From positions 23,940,001 through 24,004,000 of the forward strand of contig NC_058339.1 in assembly GCF_905475395.1 (NCBI RefSeq): a stretch of 64,000 bases of DNA, in the 5' to 3' direction. How positions within the stretch are numbered: the stretch's first letter is position 1; each line of letters begins with the position of its first letter. The position numbers and the translations under genes are program-made. Positions 61,730 to 64,000 of the stretch are shown here, piece by piece. The notes under the pieces were generated by a model. It made no database searches. It had not been told where the DNA came from and was given only the letters and a program-made list of their open reading frames with translations. This DNA comes from Chrysoperla carnea (Eukaryota > Arthropoda > Insecta > Neuroptera > Chrysopidae).

Positions 61730-64000
61730 ATTAATAGGAAATATTGAAGATATTTATTAAATGACCCATAGAAAGCCAATCTTGTGGGTTCAGCAGAATA
61801 ATAATAAAGCAAAAAGGCGATTTGCAAAAATAATTTGACAGGAGATTTTCAAAGATATAAATTTTATCATTTGTTATAATTATTAAAACAGAAAAACTTT
61901 ATTGATCGCTAAATTTGTTGTAGAGAGCGTTGAAAAAGACCCAATTGAGATGATTTTCAAATTTTGTCATTTTTATTACGTGATTTCATTACCCAAGCTT
62001 GGAGATGAAGAGTAGCATATTCGAAAAATAATTTTTTTTTCCCACTTTGCTTTTGAATCCAATTTGATAATTTAATATTTACAGCATGGCTATGAAAGAT
62101 ATAACTGAACCAATATTGCACAATATTACTCAAAAATGAATTTATCAGATTGCGCAATAAAAATCAAACTCTTCTTGATTGTTATATTTTTCAATATGAT
62201 ATACAAAAGGTCTAAACGGTTAATATTATCGTTAATAAATATTGATCTTCTGTAGTACATTCATATTGAAGAATATAAGAATCAAAAAAAGTTTGAATTT
62301 TATTGTGCAATATGGTAAATTAATTTGTAAGTCTTAATTCATTTGTAATACATTTTATGTATAGAACAGGGTGAAGTAATTTCTTTATAAGTAGTTATTT
62401 ATTTACCTTTTAAGGGCCACGCCAATCTTATCGAATAAATTTGTTAAAAGGTGTCTCGTAATTACTATATTCGTAAAAGTATTGACTATCGAGCATAAAT
62501 GTTACTTAGCGTTTTTAATTGAGTTGCTTCCACGCTTGATTTCAAATAGCCGTCATACTGCCAGTCTTTGCCACTATTTTTCTATAAAAGAAAATATTGT
62601 AACAACAAGATCACACTTGAGTTTATCCAGTTAGGATCCACTTTTTTTCTTGGTTTATTTCAATCACACCTCCCTCCGATATCGCCTAAAAGTTTTGTCC
62701 GCTACTATTGTTTCTGGTTTATAAAAAAAGAATGCTTTGCCTTTACCGTTGCTTCCAGACGATTAGGGCCTTCCTTTTTCCTCAGATTTCTACACCCCCC
62801 CCCCTATATTTATGTCCTTAGATACTTTTTAGTCATATTTTCTCCGAAAATATAGACTTATGTCCTATATTGAAGATCAATGGGAGGAATAGTGTGGGTG
62901 CTAATCTATATAGCCTCTCAAGATTGACCTAAGGGGTTTGGTGTGAAGGTTGGGTTAGTGTCAGGGAAGTGCTTTGGGGGGGGGGTGCCTACTTTCATGA
63001 CTTGCCCCATCTTTTGTGTCGAAATATCATGGTTTTTGCGACTTTGCGCTCCTCCGCAGCCTGTCTAAATTGAACTAGAGTATTTAAAAATCTGTATACA
63101 GCAGCTAGTGTTAAGAAAATGCTTTTTGAAGATGCCAATTTCCAACTCTCCGTCTCCATATTTTTACATATTTTACAATTCAATAGAAAAAATTAAATAC
63201 TTAGCATCTGATAAGGGAGAAATATGATTTTAGTAATGGAACTCATTATCTCACGATTTGTTTAAATTTTTGAGATTTTTGACTATCCACACGAGGCCTA
63301 TTCACACTTGACAGAAATTTTTGTAGTCAGTTTTATTTTTAAAAAACTTATTTTTATTTATAATTTAAGAGTAAATTTGTAAAATATTCAATGACCACCA
63401 CAATAGATCATACGGTGTGAATACATTAAAATGAATTTAAGTAAATGGCTGATTGCCAAAAACTGTACTAAATTTATATCTTATATTTCACATTTTCACT
63501 AGTGCAGATGTAAATGGTGATAATATCCATACACACCACCCAATTATCATACAAATAATAATTGGGTTCCAATTAAACATTTTGTGGTGGCAAGAAAAGT
63601 ACTTTTTTTGTTTTTATTTTGGATACACTATTTTTGTATTTTGTTATAAATAAACATATTTATTTTGGAAATGCTGAACGAGAAAAAATACGTTCACGTG
63701 TTTTAAATAATTTATTTGAATATATATTTTTAGCCAGTTTTTACTTTGTTATAAATATTGTTTATTAGTACTATTCTTAGGTAATATATTTATTTTTTTG
63801 TTTTATTTATCATGATGTGATTTTTCGATTAAATTTTCATTTGCATATTTATTTTCTTTTAAATGCGAGCTATAAATAACTTTCCATAGACCATTTAAGT
63901 TTTGGTTGCTGTATAAAAAATGTCAAGTTTATTGTTTAAATATTATTAACTTTCTGATAGAAAACTATTGTTTTCATCCGGAAAATTGAAAAAATAACTT
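61730..64000. other. No gene seen
   Basis: AT-rich with a mixed patch 62560-63180 that holds C and G runs. An open frame on the minus strand at 62995-63183 is short and unrecognised; I do not call it a gene. Confidence 0.45.

Noticed and set aside
62995-63183. 62-codon open frame on the minus strand with a basic C-terminus
   Set aside because: Short, in a patch of G and C runs, no splice signals or family similarity that I recognise.

Overview
This is an AT-rich nuclear window from an arthropod, most likely an insect. Genes are split by short introns with ordinary GT..AG borders. One retroelement remnant ends in TTAGG-type repeats, the usual insect telomere motif. Intergenic DNA is packed with small non-autonomous transposons and LINE remnants. 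I cannot name the species. No bacterial or viral gene block is visible.

The left part (1 to about 37,800) is nearly gene-free. It holds copies of a ~600-bp repeat family, Helitron-like 3' ends, foldback elements, satellite-like tandem arrays, tRNA-like SINE heads and decayed non-LTR retrotransposons. The only likely host coding sequence here is one small exon on the minus strand (30502-30624). It starts a 38-codon reading frame, and two good splice donors near 36.3 and 36.6 kb could belong to its untranslated leader. The rest of that gene was not found and may lie beyond the left edge.

The right part holds four complete genes whose exons I joined by hand; each joins in frame. VPS16 (minus, 38093-43523, 14 exons, 840 aa) is a core HOPS/CORVET tethering subunit. 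SWT1 (plus, 44763-50364, 9 exons, 607 aa) is a PIN-domain RNA endonuclease of nuclear mRNA quality control. UBE2K (minus, 52227-54553, 5 exons, 199 aa) is a ubiquitin-conjugating enzyme with a C-terminal UBA domain. RFWD3 (minus, 56979-58990, 2 exons, 651 aa) is a RING/WD40 ubiquitin ligase of the replication-stress and crosslink-repair response. VPS16 and SWT1 are head to head, SWT1 and UBE2K tail to tail, and RFWD3 lies upstream of UBE2K on the same strand. The E2/E3 adjacency is notable but may be chance.

From 59 kb to the right end I see no gene, only AT-rich DNA and one terminal-inverted-repeat element. I found no convincing new multi-gene system. The most unusual signals are a nearly perfect 348-bp-arm hairpin (32735-33556), a ~315-bp tandem array with an inverted outlier between VPS16 and SWT1, a hAT MITE with perfect 8-bp target duplication, a repeat family that keeps a short hydrophobic frame in several copies, and two tiny look-alike exons in SWT1.
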